Made by a program: the position numbers and the translations under genes. 64,000 bases of DNA from Actinomycetes bacterium. Lineage in GTDB: Bacteria; Actinomycetota; Acidimicrobiia; Acidimicrobiales; JAMCPL01. The stretch spans positions 1-64,000 of the forward strand of contig JAKBVZ010000036.1 in NCBI GenBank assembly GCA_021841005.1, read 5' to 3'. Below, one piece after another: positions 20,691-29,033 of this stretch. Under the pieces are notes generated by a model. That model was not told where the DNA came from. It saw only the letters and a list, made by a program, of their open reading frames with translations, and made no database searches. The first letter of the stretch is position 1. Every line of letters begins with the position of its first letter.

Positions 20691-20780
20691 ATCCTCTATA
20701 TCCTCTATATCCTCTATATCCTCTATATCCTCTATATCCTCTATATCCTCTATATCCTCTATATCCTCTATATCCTCTAT
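20689..20780. repeat. 9-bp tandem array (ATATCCTCT; minus strand AGAGGATAT), ~10 copies
   Basis: Near-perfect array; starts at the sixA ATG and ends in the upstream gene's TAG. Confidence 0.97.
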
Positions 20781-21466
20781 GGCCCTCTGCCGACATCAGC
20801 CAGACCATCTGTCAAGCTAATGACCTGAGCGACCACTTCATCCCAGTTGGATGCACGGCTGACCTTGCCCTCCGCGCCGGAGAAACGGGCCCGGGTGGAG
20901 TCGAAGCCTGTGTTGGGGTTGGGGTCGGTGTTGGGGTTGGGGTCGGTGGAGTCGAAGCTGGTGTTGGTGAAATTGGTGTACACGATGACGCGCTTTCCCG
21001 CCTGCGCCAGCCTCTCCACCTGCTCGGGAGTATCGTCCACAAAACAGTCTGCATCCACTGCACTCTTTTCCCCAAGGAAGCACAGATCCCAATAGGGTAT
21101 ATCGTGGTGATCAAGCCACTTCACTGTCTGCATGACGCTCTGGCGATGAAGCCGTTTGAATACAAGCCTATGGGTGACGATGCGGATACGCACACCCTTC
21201 CTGCTCAGGCCGCGCAACGCTTGAGGTGCCCCGGGAATAGGGTCCATCGTCGAAAACAGGTTGCGCTCGGTAAGAGCAAATCGATGCAGGCGCTCGTAAT
21301 CGTCCTGGCCTTCCCCGATACCCCACTGCGAGATACCCGAACCATCCATTGACAGCTCCTCTACGGGCCTGCCGAGCCATTCAGCTGCGATGACCCGCAA
21401 CCGGCCATAGAAATCCGCTACGACCCCGTCCAGATCAACACCGAGCACGAAGCCCTCTCCTGCCAT
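20777..21466 (-). CDS. 5'(3')-deoxyribonucleotidase-like HAD phosphatase (NT5C type)
   Basis: LGVDLDGVVADFYGRLR, RIRIVTHRL, CFVDDTPEQVERL. Confidence 0.8.
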   Translation of the reverse strand: MAGEGFVLGVDLDGVVADFYGRLRVIAAEWLGRPVEELSMDGSGISQWGIGEGQDDYERLHRFALTERNLFSTMDPIPGAPQALRGLSRKGVRIRIVTHRLVFKRLHRQSVMQTVKWLDHHDIPYWDLCFLGEKSAVDADCFVDDTPEQVERLAQAGKRVIVYTNFTNTSFDSTDPNPNTDPNPNTGFDSTRARFSGAEGKVSRASNWDEVVAQVISLTDGLADVGRGP

Positions 21467-21498
21467 GTCACCATCCTAGCAGTGACAATATCGGGCGT

Positions 21499-22446
21499 TC
21501 AGAAGTACACCATCGTGCGCGCCCGCTCCACCACGACATCAATATCCTCCGTCCACACGCCCGTAGAGAGATACTTCCAGCCGGCATCGGCGCTTACAAC
21601 CACTACGACCCCGCTCTCGATCGACTCCGCACAACGCACGGCCCCCGCCAAGGCGCTACCGGACGAGATGCCCGCGAAGATCCCTGACTCGGCCAGGCGC
21701 TTGGTCCATTCGATCGACTCTCTCGGACCTATGACCGTCTTTCGATCCAGAATCTGCATGCCGCCGAAGTCGTTGAAGATGGGTGGTATATAGCCATCGT
21801 CCAGACTGCGCAACCCATCGACCATCTCGCCTGCAGGCGGCTCGACCGCCCATACCTGTACAGCAGGATTATGCTCCTTCAGAAACTTACCTACACCGAC
21901 AAGAGTCCCTGAAGTTCCCAGCCCAGCCACAAAATGAGTTACGTCCGGGCAGTCCCTCCAGATCTCCGGTCCAGTCCCCTCGTAGTGAGCCATGGGATTG
22001 GCATGGTTGGCATATTGGTACAGGAAGATCCACTCTTCGTGCTCAGCATGGATCTTCTCCGCCATCCGCACAGCACCATTGGATCCTTCCGATCCGGGCG
22101 ATTCTATTATCTCCGCCCCGAACGCAAACAGCATCTGCCGGCGCTCCTCGGACACATTCTGCGGCATTACGACCTTCAAGCGATACCCCTTGACTTTCGA
22201 CACCATTGCCAAGGCTATGCCGGTGTTCCCGGAAGAAGGCTCCAGCAAGGTGGCCCCCTTTTCCAGCAAGCCCGACTTCTCGGCGTCCTCCACCATGGCC
22301 AGCGCAACCCTATCCTTGACAGATCCACCTGGATTCTGGCCTTCCAGCTTCATGAGTATCCGCACATCCGGATTCGGGCTGAACTCGCTCACCTCCACAA
22401 GGGGGGTATTACCCACTAGGTCAAGAATGTTACGGCAGTATGCCAC
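21499..22446 (-). CDS. cysM: PLP-dependent cysteine synthase, CysM type
   Basis: LVGNTPLVEV, LEGQNPGGSVKDRVAL, EPSSGNTGIALAMV; adjacent to cysO and mec as in mycobacteria. Confidence 0.9.
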   Translation of the reverse strand: MAYCRNILDLVGNTPLVEVSEFSPNPDVRILMKLEGQNPGGSVKDRVALAMVEDAEKSGLLEKGATLLEPSSGNTGIALAMVSKVKGYRLKVVMPQNVSEERRQMLFAFGAEIIESPGSEGSNGAVRMAEKIHAEHEEWIFLYQYANHANPMAHYEGTGPEIWRDCPDVTHFVAGLGTSGTLVGVGKFLKEHNPAVQVWAVEPPAGEMVDGLRSLDDGYIPPIFNDFGGMQILDRKTVIGPRESIEWTKRLAESGIFAGISSGSALAGAVRCAESIESGVVVVVSADAGWKYLSTGVWTEDIDVVVERARTMVYF

Positions 22447-22448
22447 GA

Positions 22449-22724
22449 TTACCCACCCGCCACAGCCGGTAGGATGGATATGGTATCACCATCCGATACC
22501 GATGTATCGAGGTTGCTGAGATACCGGATGTCATCATCGTTGAGATAGACATTCACAAACTTGTGCAGGGAGCCGTCAGCGGTGACAATCTGGCCGTCCA
22601 TGCCTGGGTATGCGTTCACCATGTCTTCAAGTATCTCTCCCACCGTAGAACCGTTACCCTCCACGGTGGACTTGCCATCAGCATGTACTCTCAATATGCT
22701 CGGTAAACGTATTTCAACAGGCAA
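22449..22724 (-). CDS. cysO: CysO/MoaD-like sulfur-carrier protein
   Basis: 91 aa ubiquitin-like protein ending in GG (ISILPAVAGG). Confidence 0.88.
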   Translation of the reverse strand: MPVEIRLPSILRVHADGKSTVEGNGSTVGEILEDMVNAYPGMDGQIVTADGSLHKFVNVYLNDDDIRYLSNLDTSVSDGDTISILPAVAGG

Positions 22725-22772
22725 CTCTATCTCCTAGCCGTTCTTCCCCTGATACCGTCTGGCCTGCGCTGC

Positions 22773-22810
22773 CAGCACAGGTACAAGCTCCTACACTTGC
22801 ACCTGTGCTG
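22773..22810. other. Long hairpin between mec and cysO
   Basis: CAGCACAGGT-A-CAAG-CTCCTACA-CTTG-C-ACCTGTGCTG; 10+4 bp stem with one internal mismatch; no U-tract. Confidence 0.6.
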
Positions 22811-22875
22811 CCGTCATCACCATCGGAATACAGGTTGCGGACATTACAACAGTGAATTATTACTATTCTAATCTA

Positions 22876-23376
22876 TTATATTATCAATTGCGCCTGTCGG
22901 TGCCCCAGACCACCGATCAGCAGTTCCTCCTCGATCACCTGGCCGGCGCGTATCGAATACGTACGCATCGAGGGCAACGGACGACCGAGTCCCACGATGA
23001 CATAATGCCACTTAGGATCGGGAGCCTGGTCAATGTCAACCGGGGAAGGGTAAGGCTCCGTATGGGTATGCGAATGCACCACCCCCAAGATGACGAGCCC
23101 ACGTATCTCCACATCACGATCGGCCCGCAGGTAGTCGAGCGGATCGACGGTATAGAGGCGGGCTGAACCAGCGGCGTTGCGTGCCGGATAGAATGTGCAT
23201 GCCTCATTGCCGTAGTGGGCCGTACCCTGCTCGACTGCAGGTCCCGCCAGCATGCCGCAGGCCTCCTCAGGCAGCCGCTCCAGGCAGTACGCCACGATCT
23301 GCGCGTATACGTCACTGGTCATCACAAGCATCACCATACAGGCTACATGATCCGCTCCACCCGCGCTGCTGGGCAA
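22876..23376 (-). CDS. mec: JAMM/MPN+ metalloprotease, Mec-like
   Basis: LPEEACGMLAG, HSHTHTEPYPSPVDIDQA (JAMM motif); real start probably an internal Met (MLVMTSD...). Confidence 0.88.
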   Translation of the reverse strand: MPSSAGGADHVACMVMLVMTSDVYAQIVAYCLERLPEEACGMLAGPAVEQGTAHYGNEACTFYPARNAAGSARLYTVDPLDYLRADRDVEIRGLVILGVVHSHTHTEPYPSPVDIDQAPDPKWHYVIVGLGRPLPSMRTYSIRAGQVIEEELLIGGLGHRQAQLII

Positions 23377-23509
23377 GAGACTATCGTGACATCATACTAT
23401 CTGGGATCGATAAACTGGAGCCGCACAGACAATATCCAATACCGCTCCAACTGCAAGCTGCAACCGTATCTCAGGCCATCCACCTTTCCTCGTCACCAGC
23501 CTGCCCTGC

Positions 23510-24079
23510 CTAGGAATCATTCACCGTCCTCTGAGCCCTACGGGTCGCCTGTGCCACCTCCCTGGATGCATCTCTCATTGCGTCGCGTTCTTGAATGGCT
23601 TTCCGCTTGTCCCACATGCGTTTCCCTCTGGCCAGACCCAATGACGCTTTTGCCTTGCCATCCTTGAAGTATATGGAGAGCGGGATCAGCGTAAGAGATT
23701 TCTCGAGAGTCTTCCCAGCAAGATAATTTATCTGTTTCCGATGTAGGAGTAGCTTGCGGCTGCGCTCTGGATCATGCATGCCATATGCTCCCGCCTGGGT
23801 ATACGGTGCTATGTGCATACCCACCAACCATATCTCGCCAGAGTGTATCCTTGCATAAGCATCCGTGAGGGACACTTGATTCATCCTCAGTGATTTCACT
23901 TCCGACCCGTGCAGCACCAGCCCGCATTCGACGGTCTCCAGTATCTCGTAGTCATATCTCGCACGTCGGTTGCGCGCGACGACCTGATTGTTCGATGTCC
24001 GTGCCTGCCTGTTTCTCGACTTGGCGCTCTTAGCCTTCACGGACTGAGATTTGCCACTTCGGTCATTGCCACCGCTCAT
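23510..24079 (-). CDS. smpB: SsrA-binding protein SmpB
   Basis: ARYDYEILETVECGLVLHGSEVKSLRMNQVSLTDAYARI; KLLLHRKQI; SLGLARGKRMWDKRKAI. Confidence 0.95.
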   Translation of the reverse strand: MSGGNDRSGKSQSVKAKSAKSRNRQARTSNNQVVARNRRARYDYEILETVECGLVLHGSEVKSLRMNQVSLTDAYARIHSGEIWLVGMHIAPYTQAGAYGMHDPERSRKLLLHRKQINYLAGKTLEKSLTLIPLSIYFKDGKAKASLGLARGKRMWDKRKAIQERDAMRDASREVAQATRRAQRTVNDS

Positions 24080-24334
24080 CTGCCACTCCTACTCTTAGGA
24101 TGGTAATGTTTACCGGATAGAATTGGATTTGACCCACACTCCTACTGGCTTCGTACCTTTCTGCTGATATGGTTGATATGTCGGCCCAAGTTCTATCCGG
24201 AACAGCAAACACATTGAAACACGTTGAGAACCTGCAGCATAACAGAAATTCCCCGGTTCCAGCTACTAGGTAGGCGAATACAAGCAGCCACCAGCCACTA
24301 TGCCAACCGAACAACAGCCACCGGCCATCGGTCA

Positions 24335-25012
24335 CTATGCCAGCCAGCAAAGGTGTTCTCTGTTGCCCAACAGTTCTAGGCGACGCCACAACACGGGATT
24401 ATCACCCGATTGGCTGGCATGGCATGCAATTGCTCTCATCTGGCGTGTCCGATCCACCGTAATGAAAAAATCAATCATACCGGGAGGGCGACCGATGAAG
24501 CACGTGCCAAACTCGGCATTCAGCCGTCCGGCGACACTCTCGGGCAATGTCCAGGCCAGAACCCTGAGCCCGAATTCGCTTGCCACCACCAGCGAAGCTT
24601 CGGTGGCACGGCAGTGATCGCCATGTCCGGTAATGCCATCTCTGTCAAAGACTATGAAAGCCTCGGCATCCTTTCCGGCAAGTCTTACGGCACCTGCCAG
24701 CTCATCAAGGGGTACCTCGTTCAAATGACCATCCGGATAATCCAGAAGTCTTGGGTGGTCAATGCCAAGCACTCCAGCAGCAGATGCCAGCTCCGTTGCC
24801 CGGATCTCTCCCAGCGTTGCTCCGGTCGGGTCCCCAAGGCTGGATGCTTCTCCGTGGGTGAAACACAGTGCACCGATATGGGCCCCGCGGTCCACCAAAG
24901 CGGACACCACCGCGCCAAAACCGAAAGATTCGTCGTCAGGATGAGCAAAGACGGCCAGCAAACGTTGAAATGACGGTAATTCGCTGCTTGCCATATTACG
25001 CCCGGTTGACAC
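24335..25012 (-). CDS. PIG-L family deacetylase
   Basis: LLAVFAHPDDESFGFG; GDHCRATEA. Confidence 0.85.
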   Translation of the reverse strand: MSTGRNMASSELPSFQRLLAVFAHPDDESFGFGAVVSALVDRGAHIGALCFTHGEASSLGDPTGATLGEIRATELASAAGVLGIDHPRLLDYPDGHLNEVPLDELAGAVRLAGKDAEAFIVFDRDGITGHGDHCRATEASLVVASEFGLRVLAWTLPESVAGRLNAEFGTCFIGRPPGMIDFFITVDRTRQMRAIACHASQSGDNPVLWRRLELLGNREHLCWLA

Positions 25013-25116
25013 AAGATGATTTTACCGCTATTGGAGACGCGAAAACCCATCCGCAAATACCGCAAGATCGTCAACAAAAATACCGCAAGATCGTCAACAA
25101 GTAGATATTTCTATCG

Positions 25117-26046
25117 ATGGCAGCTATTATATGTTGGATGACTCCTGACAAGACCTCTGACTCTTCCGACGACACTCCTGATGTCATCGCCGGCAATGAG
25201 GCCCGCATATCCTCCGGCAGGGCGTCCCTCGAGACACGCCTAGGTTACGCCCCCGGCACAAAGTTGCTCCTGATCAATTGCGATGATCTCGGCTCGTGCC
25301 ATTCGAGCAATCTGGCCATATACGAATGCTTGCGTGAAGGAATCGCCACCAGCGCTACTCTGATGGTGCCGTGCCCATGGTCCCGGGAGGCTGCGGCGAT
25401 GTACAAGGGTGAAGATGTCGGAGTGCATCTCACTTTGAATTCGGAATTCGACCTCTGCCGCTGGGGACCCATCACTTACGCTCCATCACTGCTAGATGGT
25501 GACGGCGGATTCCCCCGTACCGTTGTCGATGTATGGGATCATGCCGATCTCGATGAAGTCCGTAAAGAATGTCACGCTCAGATCGAGCGGGCAATCCTGT
25601 GGGGATTCGATGTCAGCCATCTGGATGCCCACATGGGCACCATGCAGATAAAAGCCGAATTCTTCGACGTGTATCTGGATCTGGCTGTGGAGTTCCACTT
25701 GCCACTACGCCTTTCAGGCTCCGAGACAGAGCAGCTCATTGGTTTTCCCTTCCGCACCCTTGCAGACGAAGCAGGAGTGATCTATCCAGATAATTTCCTT
25801 TTCATCCCCGGTGTCGGAACCAGGCAGTACCTCATGGATGCCATCCCGCAACTCCAACCAGGCGTAACCGAGGCATACCTGCACCCCGCCATTGACAGCT
25901 CGGAACTGCGGGCCTTTGCGCCTGACTGGAAAGCACGCGTAGACGACTACGAGCTACTGACTCACGACCCACAGATCAGGGAGGAACTCGATAGGCACAC
26001 TGTCCAGCTCATAGGCTATAGAGCATTGAAGGAGCTTATGCACTGA
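25117..26046 (+). CDS. ChbG/YdjC-family carbohydrate deacetylase
   Basis: LLINCDDLGSCHSSNLAIYECLREGIATSATLMVPCPW; VGVHLTLNSE; SHLDAHMGT. Confidence 0.85.
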   Translation: MAAIICWMTPDKTSDSSDDTPDVIAGNEARISSGRASLETRLGYAPGTKLLLINCDDLGSCHSSNLAIYECLREGIATSATLMVPCPWSREAAAMYKGEDVGVHLTLNSEFDLCRWGPITYAPSLLDGDGGFPRTVVDVWDHADLDEVRKECHAQIERAILWGFDVSHLDAHMGTMQIKAEFFDVYLDLAVEFHLPLRLSGSETEQLIGFPFRTLADEAGVIYPDNFLFIPGVGTRQYLMDAIPQLQPGVTEAYLHPAIDSSELRAFAPDWKARVDDYELLTHDPQIREELDRHTVQLIGYRALKELMH

Positions 26047-26118
26047 CACCGTTCACGACAACCGTAACCAGCGGCTTCGATCCGGACTCATCGTATCCGT
26101 GAGAGCGAAAAAGGTCGA

Positions 26119-26505
26119 TCAGAACTCGGTAATTCCCAGGATATCCTTTTGAAGCTGCTTGTACTCTGCCGAGTTGGTAATGGGCAGTAACGACATCATC
26201 TTGCCCATGTTCCCGTCTATCTTTACCTTGCCCTGCATGAATGCTGCGTTGGCATCCAGCTCACCTTTTTGTACCTTGATGGCATCAGCATATCCCATCG
26301 TAAGCGTGATCTCGGCACCGTCCAGTTTCCCGAGCTTGCTCTCCACGATCTTGCCGTCCTTCAGCACCCAGTAATATTCGATGGTGCCATTCTCCCCACC
26401 CGTCACGACGTACTGGAGAGTGGCATCGACGCCAAGCCGCTCCGGCTGGCTCTCCGCCATGCGTAGCGTCTCGTCCAGCCACTCTTGTGTAAGCCACTTT
26501 GACAT
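26119..26505 (-). CDS. SCP2 sterol-binding domain protein
   Basis: YYWVLKDGKIVESKLGKLDGAEITLTMGYADAIKVQKGELDANAAFMQGKVKIDGNMGKMMSL. Confidence 0.8.
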   Translation of the reverse strand: MSKWLTQEWLDETLRMAESQPERLGVDATLQYVVTGGENGTIEYYWVLKDGKIVESKLGKLDGAEITLTMGYADAIKVQKGELDANAAFMQGKVKIDGNMGKMMSLLPITNSAEYKQLQKDILGITEF

Positions 26506-26754
26506 AGTGCGTTATACCTCCTTGTGTTGCTTCATGCTACCAAATGCATTGGCGAGGAAACCCTCACCATAATATGTTAGCCATAATCACGGTAATTATC
26601 CAATTGCACGAGTTGTATCAGGAGACACACAGTACAATCACGCCGGGTGCATCTTCCTTTCCGTTGCACACCATCGGCACGGCACCATCGCTCCGCCATT
26701 GTTGCCGGTGCGTATCTACCGACACTGGTGTAGTACGGCTATAATCGTCACAGT

Positions 26755-27726
26755 ATGACTGATGGCCCCCTACTATTCAGGCGCGAAGGTGGCGTGGCAA
26801 CCATTACCTTCAACAGGCCGGCACGCAAGAATGCTTTCGATTTCTCCATGCTGGTGGATCTCGTGGACATGCTGAATGAGGAGAGAAAGCACTTCGAGGA
26901 TCGGGTGCTGGTCCTCACCGGCACAGGTGGGTCATTCTGTTCGGGAGCGGACGTAAGCGATCCAGCAGGAATTCTCGGTGCTATAGGTAGCGCAGACCGT
27001 CCGTCAGCGGCAGGCACCGGTAAAGCACAGCAGATGGGTGATGGCGGTGCGACGGGTGCGAGTGGCGGTCCCACTGCCGGAACTTCTGGTACGCCAGGAG
27101 ATGCCGATACCCGGAAAGCCTCCGACAGCCCGACGGCCGAGGGGATTGCCGTCACCACCGAAGCTGTGGAGCCGCACGATCTATATGGGCTGCGTTACCT
27201 CGCAGAAGCTGCACTGGCCCTGCATCGCTTGCCCATACCCACCATTGCGAAGGTGGAAGGGATTGCTGCCGGAGCAGGGCTGTCGCTGGCTCTCGCCTGC
27301 GATCTAGTCGTCGCATCAGAGAGTGCACGCTTCTCGGAGATATTCCCGCGCCGGGGCTTGTCGCTGGATGGAGGGTCCTCCTGGCTACTCCCTAGGCTTG
27401 TAGGTTTGCACAAGGCAAAGGAACTCGCATTTTTCGGCGACATCTTGAGCGCTCGCGACGCTCTCGACATAGGACTTGTAAACAGGGTAGTTCCCTCCGA
27501 CGACCTAGATGAATTCGTAGACAACTGGGCACGACGGCTCGCAAGCGGCCCTACCCTCGCAATATCCATGACCAAGGCCATGCTCAATGCAGCCTTCAAC
27601 GCGTCCTTTGACGAGACGGTCGAGAACGAGATACGTGCCCAAGCCCTGAACTTCAAAGGGTATGACACCTTGGAAGCAATGGGAGCATTTCTCCAGCGCC
27701 GGGAGCCACACTTCAGGGGACGCTGA
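26755..27726 (+). CDS. Enoyl-CoA hydratase/isomerase family protein with a Gly/Ser/Thr-rich insertion
   Basis: VLVLTGTGGSFCSGADVSD; IAKVEGIAAGAGLSLALACDLVVASE; low-complexity insert in between. Confidence 0.88.
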   Translation: MTDGPLLFRREGGVATITFNRPARKNAFDFSMLVDLVDMLNEERKHFEDRVLVLTGTGGSFCSGADVSDPAGILGAIGSADRPSAAGTGKAQQMGDGGATGASGGPTAGTSGTPGDADTRKASDSPTAEGIAVTTEAVEPHDLYGLRYLAEAALALHRLPIPTIAKVEGIAAGAGLSLALACDLVVASESARFSEIFPRRGLSLDGGSSWLLPRLVGLHKAKELAFFGDILSARDALDIGLVNRVVPSDDLDEFVDNWARRLASGPTLAISMTKAMLNAAFNASFDETVENEIRAQALNFKGYDTLEAMGAFLQRREPHFRGR

Positions 27727-27891
27727 CTAAAGAACTAATCGAACTAAGGAACTAATGGACCATCCCACGAGTACCGGGTCCGGCAAAGCCATATCGACTT
27801 GAAGTATCAGCGAGGTGATGGAAAGTTCTCCCTGTACACGGCATTATACCGACCGGGGAAGATGCACTTCGAATAGTGAGAGATTTGTCTC

Positions 27892-28821
27892 CTACGTAAG
27901 CCCGACATCCGTAAGCCTCAATCCGGCCAAAGCCTCGCCCTGTGCATCGTCAGGATTGCCTGGTTCCGGCTCACCTTGCCCCCGTCCAACCCGACCACCC
28001 GAAGTGACCACCTGTGCATCTTCAGGATTGCCTGGCTCCGGCTCGTAAGCGGTGACAGGCACCTCTTTGACGCCCTTGAGGCCAGCAAGCAGTTCGACTG
28101 GAATAGGCACTATTATTGTAGACCGATTTTCGTTGGCAATCTCGGTAAGGGCATGCAGGGTACGCAGGTGGAGCGCTCCGGGTGATTCGGCCAACTTGGC
28201 TGCCGCTCTTGCCAGGCCGGCACTGGATTCCTGCTCACCACTGGCAGATATCACCTTTGCACGCCTCACCCGTTCCGCCTCCGCTTGGCGCGCCATCGCC
28301 GATATCAGCTCCGGCGGCAGCACTATATCCTTGATCTCCACCTGACGCACCTCGACTCCCCAGTTATGAGTCGAGAAAGCGATCTGGGCTCGCAACTCGT
28401 TGTTTACGTTGTCGCGATGAGCAAGCAGCTGATCAAGCTCGTACCTGCCTATAATAGATCTCAATGAGGTCATAGCTATCCTCTGGCAGGCAAACCGGAA
28501 ATTGTCAACCGCCACAACTGCCTTGATGGGATCCATCACCTGGAAATACACTACTGCGTCCACTTGGATGGTGACGTTGTCTGCCGTAATGACCGACTGG
28601 GGAGGGATGTCTACCACCTCTACGCGTAAGGTAACCCTCTGAAGCTTATGTACAACCGGCAACTTGACTATAATGCCCGGGCCTCTTGGATGTGAGACCA
28701 CATGACCAAACCGGAAGAACACCGCCCTCTCATACTCAGGTATGACCCTGATCGAGTTTGCCGCTACAATTCCAGCCACCACCAGCAGCATGATTACCAG
28801 TAGTAAGGCAAGTGCAACCAC
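27892..28821 (-). CDS. SPFH/Band 7 (slipin/stomatin-like) protein
   Basis: IRVIPEYERAVFFRFGHVVSHPRGPGIIVKLPVVHKLQRVTLR; STHNWGVEVRQVEIKDIVLP. Confidence 0.9.
   Translation of the reverse strand: MVALALLLVIMLLVVAGIVAANSIRVIPEYERAVFFRFGHVVSHPRGPGIIVKLPVVHKLQRVTLRVEVVDIPPQSVITADNVTIQVDAVVYFQVMDPIKAVVAVDNFRFACQRIAMTSLRSIIGRYELDQLLAHRDNVNNELRAQIAFSTHNWGVEVRQVEIKDIVLPPELISAMARQAEAERVRRAKVISASGEQESSAGLARAAAKLAESPGALHLRTLHALTEIANENRSTIIVPIPVELLAGLKGVKEVPVTAYEPEPGNPEDAQVVTSGGRVGRGQGEPEPGNPDDAQGEALAGLRLTDVGLT
27939..28044. repeat. Paired 34-bp direct repeat, period 72 bp (27939-27972 / 28011-28044; 38-bp spacer)
   Basis: CCTGTGCATC[G/T]TCAGGATTGCCTGG[T/C]TCCGGCTC; 32/34 identical. Confidence 0.95.
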
Positions 28822-29033
28822 GATGCATACCTCCCCTCTGTTCTCCTCAGCAGAATATTACCAACATGATCACCTTACCACCGGCGACAAGTCAAGTGTG
28901 CCCATGCTCGTAAAAGTGGGCGGCGCCCGGGACATTCCCTGACATTCTCCACCTAGGTTCCCCGGGACTTGCTGGTCACGTACCAGCCAAGTCGTACAGA
29001 GGTCATAAGAGGGTCATAAGAGATGCACAGAGG

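Noticed and set aside
24113-24200. CCGGATAGAA/TTCTATCCGG inverted repeat between smpB and the PIG-L gene
   Set aside because: Arms are only 10 bp and ~70 bp apart, with no transposase or flanking duplication; not supportable as a MITE.
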